From Pseudochrobactrum saccharolyticum (GTDB lineage Bacteria; Pseudomonadota; Alphaproteobacteria; Rhizobiales; Rhizobiaceae), in contig NZ_VZPG01000001.1 of the NCBI RefSeq assembly GCF_008801715.1, positions 62,001 through 126,000 on the forward strand: a stretch of DNA of 64,000 bases. The letters are read 5' to 3'. Within the stretch, counting starts at the first letter, position 1; each line of letters begins with the position of its first letter. The notes under the pieces were generated by a model, which did not search any database, was not told where the DNA came from, and saw only the letters and a program-made list of their open reading frames with translations. Positions 1 to 8,038 of this stretch are shown here, piece by piece. Position numbers and translations under genes: made by a program.

Positions 1-911
1 CCCAAAGCTGCCGCTGCCTCTGACTGGCCTTTGCTAACCCCTTTGATACCGCCGCGCACAGTCTCCGCGATGAAGGATGCCGTATAGAATGACAGCGCCA
101 GATAAAGCGCCAGAAACTCAGGCTTTACCTGTGTACCACCGGTCAGATTGAATGAGCCAAGTTTCGGAATATCAAAACTGACAGGCATTCCCGTGATGAA
201 AAATGCGAGTGCCGGCAATCCGATAATCAGTGCGAAAGCAACACGCCAGAACGGAAAAATCTGCCCCGTTTTTGCCTGACGCAAACGTGCCCAGCGATGA
301 ATGACAAAGGCTGCAATAACAGCGGCAACGAAAGCCGCAAATATAAGCCATGCATTCTCGCCCCAGATTATGGACGGAAAGAAAAACCCGCGCTTGTTCA
401 GATAAGTATCAAACGGCAAAGCATAGCTGCCGCGCACTTCCGGCAGAACCGACAATACGCCGAAATACCAGAAGAAAATCACGAGCAATGGCGGGATATT
501 ACGGAAAGTCTCGACATAAATGGTACAGATTTTGGCGATCAGCCAGTTTCCGGAGAGACGCCCGATACCAACCAGAAATCCGATAACCGAGGCTGTAATG
601 ATACCCAGTACAGCAACATAAAGCGTATTCAGAAGACCGACCACAAAGGCCCGTGCATAGTTGGAATCCGCATCATAACTAATCAGCGACTGGCTGACGT
701 CGAAACCTGCGCGACTTTTCAGGAAGTCAAAACCGGATGCAATGTTCAGCCTCTGCAAATTTGCGGCTGTATTTCCTATTATCCAATAAATCAAAGCAAA
801 AACTGAAATAAAAACAACCGCCTGATAAAATAATCCGCGCATTTTCGGATTATTCAGGAGGGAAACTTGTGTTTCCTGTCGCTTGCCGGTTACGGCGCTT
901 TGATCTGCCAT
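1..911 (-). CDS. aapQ: General L-amino acid ABC transporter permease AapQ (3' end outside window)
   Basis: Inner-membrane permease subunit of a polar amino-acid ABC importer; it would pair with an AapM permease, an AapP ATPase and the binding protein encoded just upstream. About 303 codons are inside the window, starting at an ATG (909-911) preceded by a GAGG ribosome site. The protein opens with a short cytoplasmic stretch and a hydrophobic segment near residues 28-48. It then has the long periplasmic insert typical of AapQ and several more membrane segments. The reading frame runs off the left edge inside the EAA loop (residues SEAAAALG), the contact site for the ATPase. Membership of the His/Glu/Gln permease family is clear. 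The Aap assignment rests on the neighbour aapJ and on the large insert. Confidence 0.88.
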   Translation of the reverse strand, partial: MADQSAVTGKRQETQVSLLNNPKMRGLFYQAVVFISVFALIYWIIGNTAANLQRLNIASGFDFLKSRAGFDVSQSLISYDADSNYARAFVVGLLNTLYVAVLGIITASVIGFLVGIGRLSGNWLIAKICTIYVETFRNIPPLLVIFFWYFGVLSVLPEVRGSYALPFDTYLNKRGFFFPSIIWGENAWLIFAAFVAAVIAAFVIHRWARLRQAKTGQIFPFWRVAFALIIGLPALAFFITGMPVSFDIPKLGSFNLTGGTQVKPEFLALYLALSFYTASFIAETVRGGIKGVSKGQSEAAAAL

Positions 912-1089
912 GCGCACCTCATGCTCTGCTGTCAGATATTTGACCAGATATTTGAAAAGCCCCCTGCGCCTTTTCACCTATAGCCGGATTATCAAAGTAT
1001 AAATTTCAGACAGGGATTTCGGCCATATCGGCAGGTACCTTAAATAGCGGTACAATCTTTCAGCTATCTTTTGTTTTTATTGCACGTCA

Positions 1090-1170
1090 AAAAGCGTTTC
1101 ATGCTCAAGCTATTTGCTTATACGCGTATCTGACCCGAAAACCGGTCCCCGCTTTTCGGATACGCTCCGG
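1090..1170. repeat. Dispersed palindromic element, family C (copy C1)
   Basis: Intergenic sequence between aapJ and aapQ. It carries the core hairpin of family C: a gcgtatc arm, a central ccgaaaaccgg block, a cgcttttcgg block and a gatacgc arm. A degenerate upstream part ends in tttgcttatacgcg. The same architecture occurs near 40.9, 47.6, 53.1, 62.0 and 63.6 kb. It resembles the intergenic mosaic elements of Rhizobiales in layout; no database comparison was made. Confidence 0.6.
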
Positions 1171-1220
1171 ACGGCACAAAATTACAATGTTTCAATTATA
1201 TTCAGGTACAGAAAGCTATC

Positions 1221-1243
1221 CTGCACCACATGATGTGGTGCAG
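1221..1243 (-). terminator. Intercistronic hairpin between aapJ and aapQ
   Basis: A perfect 11-bp inverted repeat (ctgcaccacat / atgtggtgcag) with a one-base centre lies 27 bp past the aapJ stop codon. No T-run follows on the minus strand. It therefore looks like an mRNA-stabilising or partly terminating hairpin rather than a full Rho-independent terminator. Confidence 0.6.
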
Positions 1244-1269
1244 GTGCTTATTCTGATTATACGCCGATA

Positions 1270-2301
1270 TTAGCGGATTGGTATACCATATTGCAGACCA
1301 CCTTTGGTCCACAGCGCATTAATACCGCGGGCAATTTTCAGAGGGCTTGTTGTGCCGATATTGCGTTCAAAAATCTCGCCGTAATTGCCGACATTTTTAA
1401 CAATCTTCACAACCCAGTCATTATCAAGACCCAGATCGATGCCGATCTTGGTTTCAGCTTCTGTTCCGAGAAGACGTTTGATTTCAGGTGAATCAGACTT
1501 CATCATCTCTTCAACATTAGCCTGCGTAATACCGGCTTCTTCCGCATTCAGAAGTGCGTTATGAACCCAGCGCGCCACATCGGCCCATTGTGCATCGCCC
1601 TGACGGACAACAATACCGAACGGCTCTTTGGAGATGATTTCCGGAAGAACGACGTGATCGTCAGGGTTGGAAAGCGCCAGACGTACACCGTAAAGGCTGG
1701 ACTGATCCGTTGTGTAAGCATCGCAACGGCCGCTGTCATAAGCAGCATTGGCCTCTTCGATTTTCTCAAAGACGACCGGATTATATTCCATCTTATTGGC
1801 CTTGAAATAATCGGCCATGTTCATTTCAGTTGTTGTACCTGCCTGAACGCAAATTGATGCGCCGGACAGCTGCAATGCTGATTTAATATCCGGAAGTTTC
1901 TTACTGTTGACCATAAAGCCCTGGCCATCATAGTAATTCACACCGGCAAATTCCAAACCGAGAGATGTATCACGGCTGATTGTCCAGGTTGTGTTGCGGA
2001 TAAGAATGTCGATTTCACCGGATTGCAGCGCAGTAAAGCGCTCTTTGGCATTCAGCGGTGTAAATTTAGCCTTGGTTTTGTCCCCGAAAATAGCCGATGC
2101 CACAGCACGGCAATAGTCAACATCGAAACCAGACCATTCCCCCTTATCATTCGGGGCGGCAAAACCCGGCAGACCCGTATTGGTGCCGCATTGTACAAAG
2201 CCTTTTTTCTTCACATCATCCAATGTGCCGGCAATTGCTGCAGAGGTTGTAACGGTCAAAGCAGCCACGCCGGCCAATTTGAGTAAAGTTGACTTTTTCA
2301 T
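1270..2301 (-). CDS. aapJ: General L-amino acid-binding periplasmic protein AapJ
   Basis: Periplasmic solute-binding protein (SBP family 3) of the Aap amino-acid importer; it delivers amino acids to the permease encoded downstream. I chose the start at 2301 (MKKSTLLKLAG, 343 residues) over an upstream ATG at 2346. It follows a GAGGGTGAG ribosome site by 6 bases and begins directly with a signal peptide that should be cut after ITSAAIAG-like residues near 24. The body has the family's usual features: CGTNTGLPGF near the N-terminus, GFDVDYCRAVA, and a long C-terminal part containing the EIFERNIG segment found in AapJ. Length matches the family (about 340). A strong hairpin follows the gene and probably keeps the binding protein in excess over the permeases. 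Confidence 0.92.
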   Translation of the reverse strand: MKKSTLLKLAGVAALTVTTSAAIAGTLDDVKKKGFVQCGTNTGLPGFAAPNDKGEWSGFDVDYCRAVASAIFGDKTKAKFTPLNAKERFTALQSGEIDILIRNTTWTISRDTSLGLEFAGVNYYDGQGFMVNSKKLPDIKSALQLSGASICVQAGTTTEMNMADYFKANKMEYNPVVFEKIEEANAAYDSGRCDAYTTDQSSLYGVRLALSNPDDHVVLPEIISKEPFGIVVRQGDAQWADVARWVHNALLNAEEAGITQANVEEMMKSDSPEIKRLLGTEAETKIGIDLGLDNDWVVKIVKNVGNYGEIFERNIGTTSPLKIARGINALWTKGGLQYGIPIR

Positions 2302-2588
2302 ATGATGCTCACCCTCATTATCGTTAAACTTATTATCAGCATTCAAAAATCAATTTCGGCATTCTGTCATATCCGGCAAAATCTGAACCGGATCTGCTTT
2401 TCGTTTTGACAGCCTGATATCCGGCTTTAACCGGTTTAGTTCAGCCTGTGATCCGCAAGGCGGAAACGGGATGCGTCTAAAACTGTGCCTATCGAAAGCT
2501 ATTATTTTCGACAGGTCAAGGGTCCAAACACGGAAAATTGTTCAGCCCGCTCCCCGAACACAGCTTGCCCTGCCTCAAAAACCTTAAC

Positions 2589-3446
2589 TTAAGCGCCTTG
2601 CAGCTTGATTCTTCTGCTGATTATATTTTTCAGTTCAGGAAATAGCTGCCCTTCCCCGAGACGGAACAGCAGACCCGATTGCGCCAGAAACCGCGCCAGA
2701 ATCAAGGTGGTAATCGTGCCAATAGCAAAGCCGGTCACCACATCACTCGGATAATGCGCCTGAACGAAAACACGACTTGAAGCAATCAGCGCCAGACCTG
2801 CATAGGCAAAGAACCGGTAACGCGGAAACCACAGCGCCAGCAGCGTGGCCAGCACAGCTGCCGTACAGGCGTGACCGGACGGAAAACTGACATAAGCATG
2901 GCTGAAATCAAACGGCTTGAAACCAAAAGGCCCTGCACTATCAATAAGAAACGGGCGCGGTCTGCCGACAAAATATTTGAGAATATTCACGATCAGTCCG
3001 GCACCCAGAATCGCAGAAATACCGAACAGGCTCTGACCGGCAATCGTGCCCAGACGATTATAATTTTGCAGAAGCTCAGGAATTTTAAGGCCATAGCCTT
3101 CCTGCCCGCGCAACCTGTGCCGTCTCACCAGACAGACCGCAATAATGACGGTGAATAATGCAACATAGGGAGCGGCCAATACGAGATTCGTCAGCGATTT
3201 CAGAATCTCTACAGGCAACCACTGCACGGAAACGGCAAGGCGGGACAAATCCCCGTCAAAAGGTAAAAGCAACCCCGCACCCGCAATCATAACCAGCAGA
3301 AACAGCGTCAGCTGATACGACCACAGATTGGTCGCGCTCTGATCTGCCCTGTCATATTCAGCCTGCTGCCCGGATTGCGCCTTACGCCGTGCCAGCCCCG
3401 CCTGAACAGAGGTTCTCAATTCTAAAAATTCATATTTTAAACTCAT
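2589..3446 (-). CDS. PAP2-family membrane phosphatase
   Basis: Integral-membrane acid phosphatase of the PAP2 superfamily, which hydrolyses phosphate from lipid phosphates such as phosphatidate, undecaprenyl diphosphate or lipid A. All three catalytic motifs are present: K-x6-RP (KYFVGRPRP, ending at residue 165), PSGH (residues 189-192) and SR-x5-H-x3-D (from residue 224, His231, Asp235). About six membrane helices surround them. The ATG at 3446, six bases after GAGAG, is preferred to a TTG at 3473, giving 285 residues. A basic cytoplasmic N-terminus of about 40 residues precedes the first helix. The substrate cannot be told from sequence; LpxE-type or UppP/BacA-type activity are the main options. 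It stands alone between aapJ and metC. Confidence 0.85.
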   Translation of the reverse strand: MSLKYEFLELRTSVQAGLARRKAQSGQQAEYDRADQSATNLWSYQLTLFLLVMIAGAGLLLPFDGDLSRLAVSVQWLPVEILKSLTNLVLAAPYVALFTVIIAVCLVRRHRLRGQEGYGLKIPELLQNYNRLGTIAGQSLFGISAILGAGLIVNILKYFVGRPRPFLIDSAGPFGFKPFDFSHAYVSFPSGHACTAAVLATLLALWFPRYRFFAYAGLALIASSRVFVQAHYPSDVVTGFAIGTITTLILARFLAQSGLLFRLGEGQLFPELKNIISRRIKLQGA

Positions 3447-3734
3447 AAAACTCTCACACCGCAACTGCTGCAATCAATAAAATTGTTCATCTCTTACTAT
3501 GCTGTAAATCCGTTTTACCGCTTCTCATAAAGAAAGCATAAGGTTTCAGGACAAAGCACAAAGATTATGCTCTAGTCGCAACTGTCATTTTCCGGCTTAT
3601 TGCAGAAAATGAAAAACGGCACTGTTAACACGCTGAAAACACAAATATTTTCAGAAAAAGCGATTCCGTTTCAGCACGAATAACGAAGACTCACACGAGA
3701 CAATACAGACTAACAGGCAGCAGGAGGCGTTTTT

Positions 3735-4913
3735 ATGGTCAAATCAGAAAAGGGTACGGGGGAATTAGGGATCAACACAATGCTTACCCATTGCGGGAAT
3801 GATCCTTATGCATATCACGGCTTTGTCAATCCGCCGGTTGTGCGCGCTTCGACTGTCCTGTTTCCGGATGCTGCGACCATGGCAACGGAAAACCAGAAAT
3901 ATACCTATGGCACGCATGGCACACCGACAACGGACGCTTTATGCAGTGCGATTGACGAGCTGGAAGGTTCCGCAGGCACTCTGCTCGTTCCGTCCGGTCT
4001 GGCTGCCGTTACCGTGCCGCTGCTGGCTTTCCTGAAAGCCGGCGATCACGTGCTGTTCGTTGATACGATTTATAATCCGACACGCCGCTTCGCAAATACA
4101 CTGCTGAAGCAATATGGTGTTGAGATCGAATATTATCCGCCACATATCGGTGCGGATATTGCCGGACTGATCCGCCCGAATACACGCGTCGTTTTCACAG
4201 AATCACCCGGCTCCAATACATTTGAAATTCAGGATATTCCGGCAATTGTCGAAGCCGCACATCAGCACGATATCGTCGTGATGATGGATAATACATGGGC
4301 AACGCCTCTTTATTTCAAAGCACTTGATTTTGGTGTGGACATTACAATTCATGCCGGAACGAAATATCCTTCAGGACATTCCGACATTCTGTTCGGCATG
4401 ATTTCCGCGAATGAAAAATGCTGGAAACAGCTGGAAAACGCCTATACCGCCCTTGGCATGTGCGTAAATTCCGATGATGCCTATCAAATTCTGCGCGGTC
4501 TGCGCAGCATGGGGCTCCGCCTTAACCATCACCAGCAAAGCGCTCTGACGATTGCCCGATGGCTGGAACAGCAGCCCCAGATTGCCCGCGTGCTGCATCC
4601 CGCGCTGGAAAGTCATCCGGATCACGCCTTGTGGAAACGTGATTTCAAAGGTGCCAGTGGTGTTTTCTCAGTGGTTCTCGCTTCAGGCGGCAAAGAAGAA
4701 GCCCATAAATTACTCGATACGCTAAAACTATTCGGCCTCGGCTATTCATGGGGCGGCTATGAAAGTCTGGCCGTGCATGTTCAACTCGGCGACCGGACAG
4801 TTGCAGCAAAGAGCTATGAAGGACCGGTGATCCGCCTGCAAATCGGGCTTGAAGATACGCAAGATCTGATTGACGATCTGCAACAGGGACTTCAGGCTGC
4901 ATTTGCAGTCTGA
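3735..4913 (+). CDS. metC: Cystathionine beta-lyase
   Basis: PLP-dependent enzyme of the Cys/Met metabolism family that cleaves cystathionine to homocysteine, pyruvate and ammonia in methionine synthesis. The protein is 392 residues, normal for the family. The Schiff-base lysine is Lys210 in the motif HAGTKYPSGHSDI. The phosphate and ring-stacking segments (YGTHGTPTTDAL, VPSGLAAV, MMDNTWATPLYF) are intact. The ATG follows a GGAGG site by 8 bases. A Rho-independent terminator follows at 4939-4976. In related Brucellaceae metC lies beside the aap genes as here. The family also contains cystathionine gamma-lyases, but the beta-lyase pattern and neighbourhood favour MetC. Confidence 0.92.
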   Translation: MVKSEKGTGELGINTMLTHCGNDPYAYHGFVNPPVVRASTVLFPDAATMATENQKYTYGTHGTPTTDALCSAIDELEGSAGTLLVPSGLAAVTVPLLAFLKAGDHVLFVDTIYNPTRRFANTLLKQYGVEIEYYPPHIGADIAGLIRPNTRVVFTESPGSNTFEIQDIPAIVEAAHQHDIVVMMDNTWATPLYFKALDFGVDITIHAGTKYPSGHSDILFGMISANEKCWKQLENAYTALGMCVNSDDAYQILRGLRSMGLRLNHHQQSALTIARWLEQQPQIARVLHPALESHPDHALWKRDFKGASGVFSVVLASGGKEEAHKLLDTLKLFGLGYSWGGYESLAVHVQLGDRTVAAKSYEGPVIRLQIGLEDTQDLIDDLQQGLQAAFAV

Positions 4914-4938
4914 TAATCTGTAAAATACGGAAGCTTCT

Positions 4939-4976
4939 AAAAGCGGAGACAAAACAGTGCTTTTGTCCCCGCTTTT
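4939..4976 (+). terminator. Rho-independent terminator after metC
   Basis: A 16-bp stem, aaaagcggagacaaaa pairing with ttttgtccccgctttt with one mismatch, and a six-base loop. It lies 26 bp past the metC stop. Confidence 0.8.
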
Positions 4977-5073
4977 ATAGTGTGACATTCATGCATTTTT
5001 GGTTGGAAGTGCCGTTTTGCCTCTTGCGCTCCTGCCTTGAAAATTCTAGACACATCTTATCCTTTGAGGATAG

Positions 5074-5150
5074 CGGAGCGTAGCGCAGCCTGGTAGCGCA
5101 CCTGATTTGGGATCAGGGGGTCGGAGGTTCGAATCCTCTCGCTCCGACCA
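5074..5150 (+). tRNA. tRNA-Pro (anticodon TGG)
   Basis: A complete 77-nt cloverleaf can be folded by hand. The acceptor arm is CGGAGCG with CGCTCCG, the D-arm GCGC/GCGC, and the anticodon stem CCTGA/TCAGG with loop TTTGGGA (anticodon TGG). The T-arm is GGAGG/CCTCT with TTCGAAT. The genomic 3' end is ACCA, with CCA encoded. Confidence 0.95.
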
Positions 5151-5248
5151 TGACAAATACTGAATATTATAGTGAAATTTGTCTCTCGTTTAACAGACCA
5201 GCAAATATAAGATTTGACGGTCGCTTTTGTGCCCTGAGGTATATGAAT

Positions 5249-5554
5249 ATGGTTGCCCGTATTTATCGTCCAGCCAAGACTGCCATGCAATCCGGTAAAG
5301 CCAAGACCGAAGCCTGGTTTCTTGAATATGAGCCTGAAGTAGCCCGTAAAATTGAACCGCTGATGGGTTATACTTCTTCCCGTGATATGAAAAGCCAGAT
5401 CCGCATGAGCTTCGAGAGCCTCGAAGAAGCGATCGCTTATGCGCAGAAATACGGCATTGCCTACCGGATTGAAGAGCCTAAAGAAGCCAAACGCCGTAAA
5501 GTGTCTTACACGGATAATTTCCGCTTTGACCGCCAGCAGCCTTGGACTCACTAA
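5249..5554 (+). CDS. NDUFS4-like NADH dehydrogenase (complex I) accessory subunit
   Basis: Small soluble protein of the ETC complex I NDUFS4 family, an accessory subunit thought to bind the peripheral arm of complex I in alphaproteobacteria and mitochondria. The chosen ATG (5249) is nine bases after GAGG and gives 101 residues. The open frame extends upstream into the tRNA, which is not credible as coding. Family hallmarks are visible: ARIYRPAKTAMQSG at the start, a WFLEYEPE segment, MGYTSSRDMKSQI in the middle, and a C-terminal block ending VSYTDNFRFDR and PWTH. It sits between two tRNA genes, away from any nuo operon, as is usual for this gene. The exact start could be the ATG at 5243. Confidence 0.88.
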   Translation: MVARIYRPAKTAMQSGKAKTEAWFLEYEPEVARKIEPLMGYTSSRDMKSQIRMSFESLEEAIAYAQKYGIAYRIEEPKEAKRRKVSYTDNFRFDRQQPWTH

Positions 5555-5578
5555 TTATATACCGCTTTCAGAATATGC

Positions 5579-5655
5579 GGTCCCGTAGCTCAGCTGGATA
5601 GAGCACCGGCCTTCTAAGCCGACGGTCACTGGTTCGAATCCAGTCGGGATCGCCA
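5579..5655 (+). tRNA. tRNA-Arg (anticodon TCT)
   Basis: A 77-nt cloverleaf: acceptor GGTCCCG/CGGGATC with one G-T pair, D-arm GCTC/GAGC, anticodon loop CTTCTAA (anticodon TCT), T-arm ACTGG/CCAGT with TTCGAAT, and an encoded GCCA end. The outermost anticodon-stem pair (27:43) is a C-A mismatch. Confidence 0.93.
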
Positions 5656-5992
5656 TTCACTCAGCCTTTTACATAAGATTTCAGATTGCAGACTTCCGGT
5701 ATTTTGTCCGGTTTAAGTCCCATCCCGCCTGCGTTGCGGTGATTCAAATTCGCAAATAACTGTCATTCACAACCAGAAGCTGCCCTTCCCCGAAGAAGAA
5801 TAAAAAGCTCATTTAAAGAATTAAGTTTCTTATCTTTTGAGCTGATATCTCATAATATTTCCGTTGTAACAAAAGCTGCGTGACTGACGCAGAAATCAGT
5901 TTCATTAGTATCTATAGAAAATGAAGCTGGCGTGCTAAAAGTAACTCCCGCGATTTCTCTCCTGCCGGACTTTCAATACTGAAGCACGAAAT
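5656..5992. other. Intergenic region, tRNA-Arg to GGDEF gene
   Basis: About 340 bp with no credible ORF or RNA fold. It probably holds the promoter of the downstream GGDEF gene. I see no repeat-family member or strong hairpin here. Confidence 0.4.
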
Positions 5993-6739
5993 ATGATTAA
6001 TTATTGGCGCATTCTATTCAAAGCATTAGCAACAGGTGCGCTGGCGCTTATATTTACCCTGATTATTACCAGTATTTTTGTCCCCATGATGGGAGGGCAA
6101 CTGGCCGGAGCCGGACTTATCATGACGATTGTCTGTCCGCTTGTGACCGCTATTCCGATGTCTGCATTGCACTATCTGAATACTGAACGCCTCAGGATTG
6201 CGCGAAATAAAGCTTTGGAAATTCAGGAGGAGCTTGAAAAAGCCAATGCGCTGCTCATCAAACATTCGCGCGAAGACAGTCTCACCGGCGTCCTGAACCG
6301 CTCTACTTTTTTTGACAAGCTCATCACTGCGAGCAACAGTCAGCAAACCGGCGGTCTGTTGTTTATCGATCTCGATCATTTCAAAACCATCAATGACACA
6401 TATGGCCACGCAACCGGCGATGCGGCGTTGCGCCGTATCGGCGCACTGCTCAATCGCCTGAGTCTGAGAAACGGCTTTGCCGGAAGATTGGGCGGTGAGG
6501 AGTTCGGCGTCTTCATCAACAGCGCGGATGTCAGCTTCATCTATCAATATGCAGAAAATATTCGTCGGGAAATAAGTATTCTGCGTATTGTCGCTTCCGA
6601 CAATAAAACTGTCAGCATCACTGCCAGTATTGGTGTCACTTTGTGCGAAGCCGGTTTCAATCTCGATCAGTCTTTACTGGAAGCAGATGAGAAAATGTAT
6701 ATTGCCAAGCGGCAGGGACGCAATCTGATTATTGCATAA
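5993..6739 (+). CDS. Membrane-anchored GGDEF diguanylate cyclase
   Basis: Likely makes the second messenger cyclic di-GMP from two GTP at the inner membrane. Two hydrophobic segments lie at about residues 10-30 and 38-60. A short helical linker (residues 65-92, rich in E, K and L) leads to a GGDEF domain of about 155 residues. The active-site loop is GGEEF (residues 167-171), and the metal-binding Asp126 lies in FIDLDHFK, followed by NDTYGH. The nine residues before GGEEF (LRNGFAGRL) lack the RxxD inhibitory site, so product inhibition of the usual kind is not expected. The protein is 248 residues with no sensor domain other than the two-helix membrane unit. It appears monocistronic. Confidence 0.9.
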   Translation: MINYWRILFKALATGALALIFTLIITSIFVPMMGGQLAGAGLIMTIVCPLVTAIPMSALHYLNTERLRIARNKALEIQEELEKANALLIKHSREDSLTGVLNRSTFFDKLITASNSQQTGGLLFIDLDHFKTINDTYGHATGDAALRRIGALLNRLSLRNGFAGRLGGEEFGVFINSADVSFIYQYAENIRREISILRIVASDNKTVSITASIGVTLCEAGFNLDQSLLEADEKMYIAKRQGRNLIIA

Positions 6740-6844
6740 TGCTTGATAGCAGCCTGTTTTCAGCATTTCATTCTGAAAAAAGACTTGCCTTGGCATAAAA
6801 CTCGAACTCTATTCCGAACATCATAACATAATAAGGTAATCTTA

Positions 6845-7231
6845 ATGGCTCAGGCAAATTCCTCATCCCGCCCTGTTATCCTGACCGGCCTCGGCGTTCT
6901 CGTCCTTGCAGCAGGTCTGTATCTGCAATTCGGCACCAGTTCTGTATCGCTTGCCGATCAGCAAAGATGCGAAAAAATCGTATCGGATACTTATGCTAAC
7001 AGCGCAGAAGCCAAGAATTCACTTCTGCCTAAATGCTCCGAGCCAGGCATGGTAGCAATGATGGACGCAAAAGCCGGGGGCTCTGATGCTACAACAGCAG
7101 CGGCCTCTATTGCATCAGCCAACCAGTCCGATATCGGTTCCAATGCCTTAAGCTTCGGCCTGATCGGTGCAGGTCTCGGCCTGCTCTTAGGCGGTATTGC
7201 CACGCTTCTGCGCCGCAAAAAATCAGCTTAA
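6845..7231 (+). CDS. Small bitopic membrane protein of unknown function
   Basis: No family recognised. The 128-residue protein has a hydrophobic segment near the N-terminus (about residues 10-30) and a second, very Gly/Leu-rich one near the C-terminus (about 102-121). It ends in a basic tail RRKKSA. The loop between them, presumably periplasmic, contains two cysteines (RCEKI and PKCSEPG) that could form a disulfide, and an Ala/Ser-rich stretch. The start ATG lies nine bases after AAGG. A clear terminator follows at 7246-7293, so it is probably transcribed alone. Confidence 0.7.
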   Translation: MAQANSSSRPVILTGLGVLVLAAGLYLQFGTSSVSLADQQRCEKIVSDTYANSAEAKNSLLPKCSEPGMVAMMDAKAGGSDATTAAASIASANQSDIGSNALSFGLIGAGLGLLLGGIATLLRRKKSA

Positions 7232-7245
7232 TCTGACAACAAAAA

Positions 7246-7293
7246 CAAGCGGAACAGACAAGCAAAGCTACTCTGCTCGTCTGTTCCGTTTTA
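7246..7293 (+). terminator. Rho-independent terminator
   Basis: Stem aagcggaacagac pairing with gtctgttccgtttt, with a long loop that can itself pair partly, ending in a T-run. It lies 15 bp after the stop of the upstream small membrane-protein gene. Confidence 0.75.
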
Positions 7294-7319
7294 TGACGCT
7301 GTATGGATGGGGGGCATCA

Positions 7320-7913
7320 ATGCGCATAATACTGACCGGTATGGCCATATTTGCATTATGGGCAACCAATGCCGTAGCCCAGACCTCAGCAAACTCATGC
7401 AGCGTGATTGAAGACCCTGCACAGCGGCTGGCCTGCTTTGACAAGCTTTTCCCAAAAACAAATCAGCCCTCACTATCTCAGAGCTGGCACATCTCTGAAG
7501 ACAGATCCCCTATTGATGACAGTGCGCAAATATCCGCTTTTCTGCTGCCCAGAGGCAGTGAAAATAAAATAGTCATGCTCGACTCGGTTGCTCTCGGGCT
7601 TCGCTGCCACAATTCCACAATTTCAGCAATTATTACGACCGGCACTTCAAGCGCGGCAGAAACCACCAAAGTCACTCACAGAACAGGCGATGAAGCCCCA
7701 CAAACCATGCTTTGGGAGCGCTCTGCGAACTTCATGTCCGTCGGCCTGTGGTCTGATGAAGAATCTGTGCCCTTCATAAAATAGCTGAAAAATAACAGTA
7801 TGCTATCGGTGCGCATCGACACTCCGCCTGTCGAGGTTATGTTTGATCTGGCTGATGTTGAAGATATTACTGCGAAAATTGCGAAAGCCTGCGAGCGGGA
7901 TATTTATCAATAG
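7320..7913 (+). pseudogene. VasI/TagO-like exported protein, interrupted by an in-frame TAG
   Basis: The first part (7320-7784, 154 codons) starts with a signal peptide (residues 1-20, ending NAVAQ) followed by CSVIEDPAQRLACFD. That Cys-x(8)-RLACFD pattern is typical of the VasI/TagO-like proteins known from type VI secretion loci. A TAG at 7782-7784 ends this part. Translation in the same frame stays open for another 42 codons to a TAG at 7911-7913. Those codons encode a segment ending in ITAKIAKACERDI, which looks like the missing end of the family: a beta-strand pair, then a helix with a conserved Cys. The simplest reading is a gene broken by one nonsense change. Readthrough or a sequencing error are alternatives. 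No other type VI gene is nearby. Confidence 0.6.
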
Positions 7914-7968
7914 AGTGCCGTGTGTCAGACTTGGCATGCAAAACTCGCTCTAACCATTTTAATTAGTC
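7911..7968 (-). repeat. Degenerate, truncated copy of the 103-bp family B element
   Basis: The sequence tagagtgccgtgtgtcagac and the following 23 bases match the reverse complement of the right half of the copies at 13685 and 34160, with several substitutions. The similarity fades after about 7968. It provides the terminal TAG of the VasI-like frame. Confidence 0.6.
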
Positions 7969-8038
7969 TCTGGTCCGGTTTCTGCTATTTTATAACACAA
8001 GAATCGCAGACAAATTCCAAGGCAAGGTTTCTGACAGA

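Noticed and set aside
297-806. 169-codon plus-strand frame at the left edge
   Set aside because: It lies antisense to aapQ, whose minus-strand translation shows membrane helices and the EAA loop.
3480-3734. SAM riboswitch upstream of metC
   Set aside because: I looked for a SAM-II-like pseudoknot and found no convincing arrangement; the region shows only weak inverted repeats.
5057-5551. 164-codon minus-strand frame covering tRNA-Pro
   Set aside because: It runs antisense through a perfect tRNA and the NDUFS4-like gene; the IRTSDPLIPN peptide is a known artefact of antisense tRNA translation.
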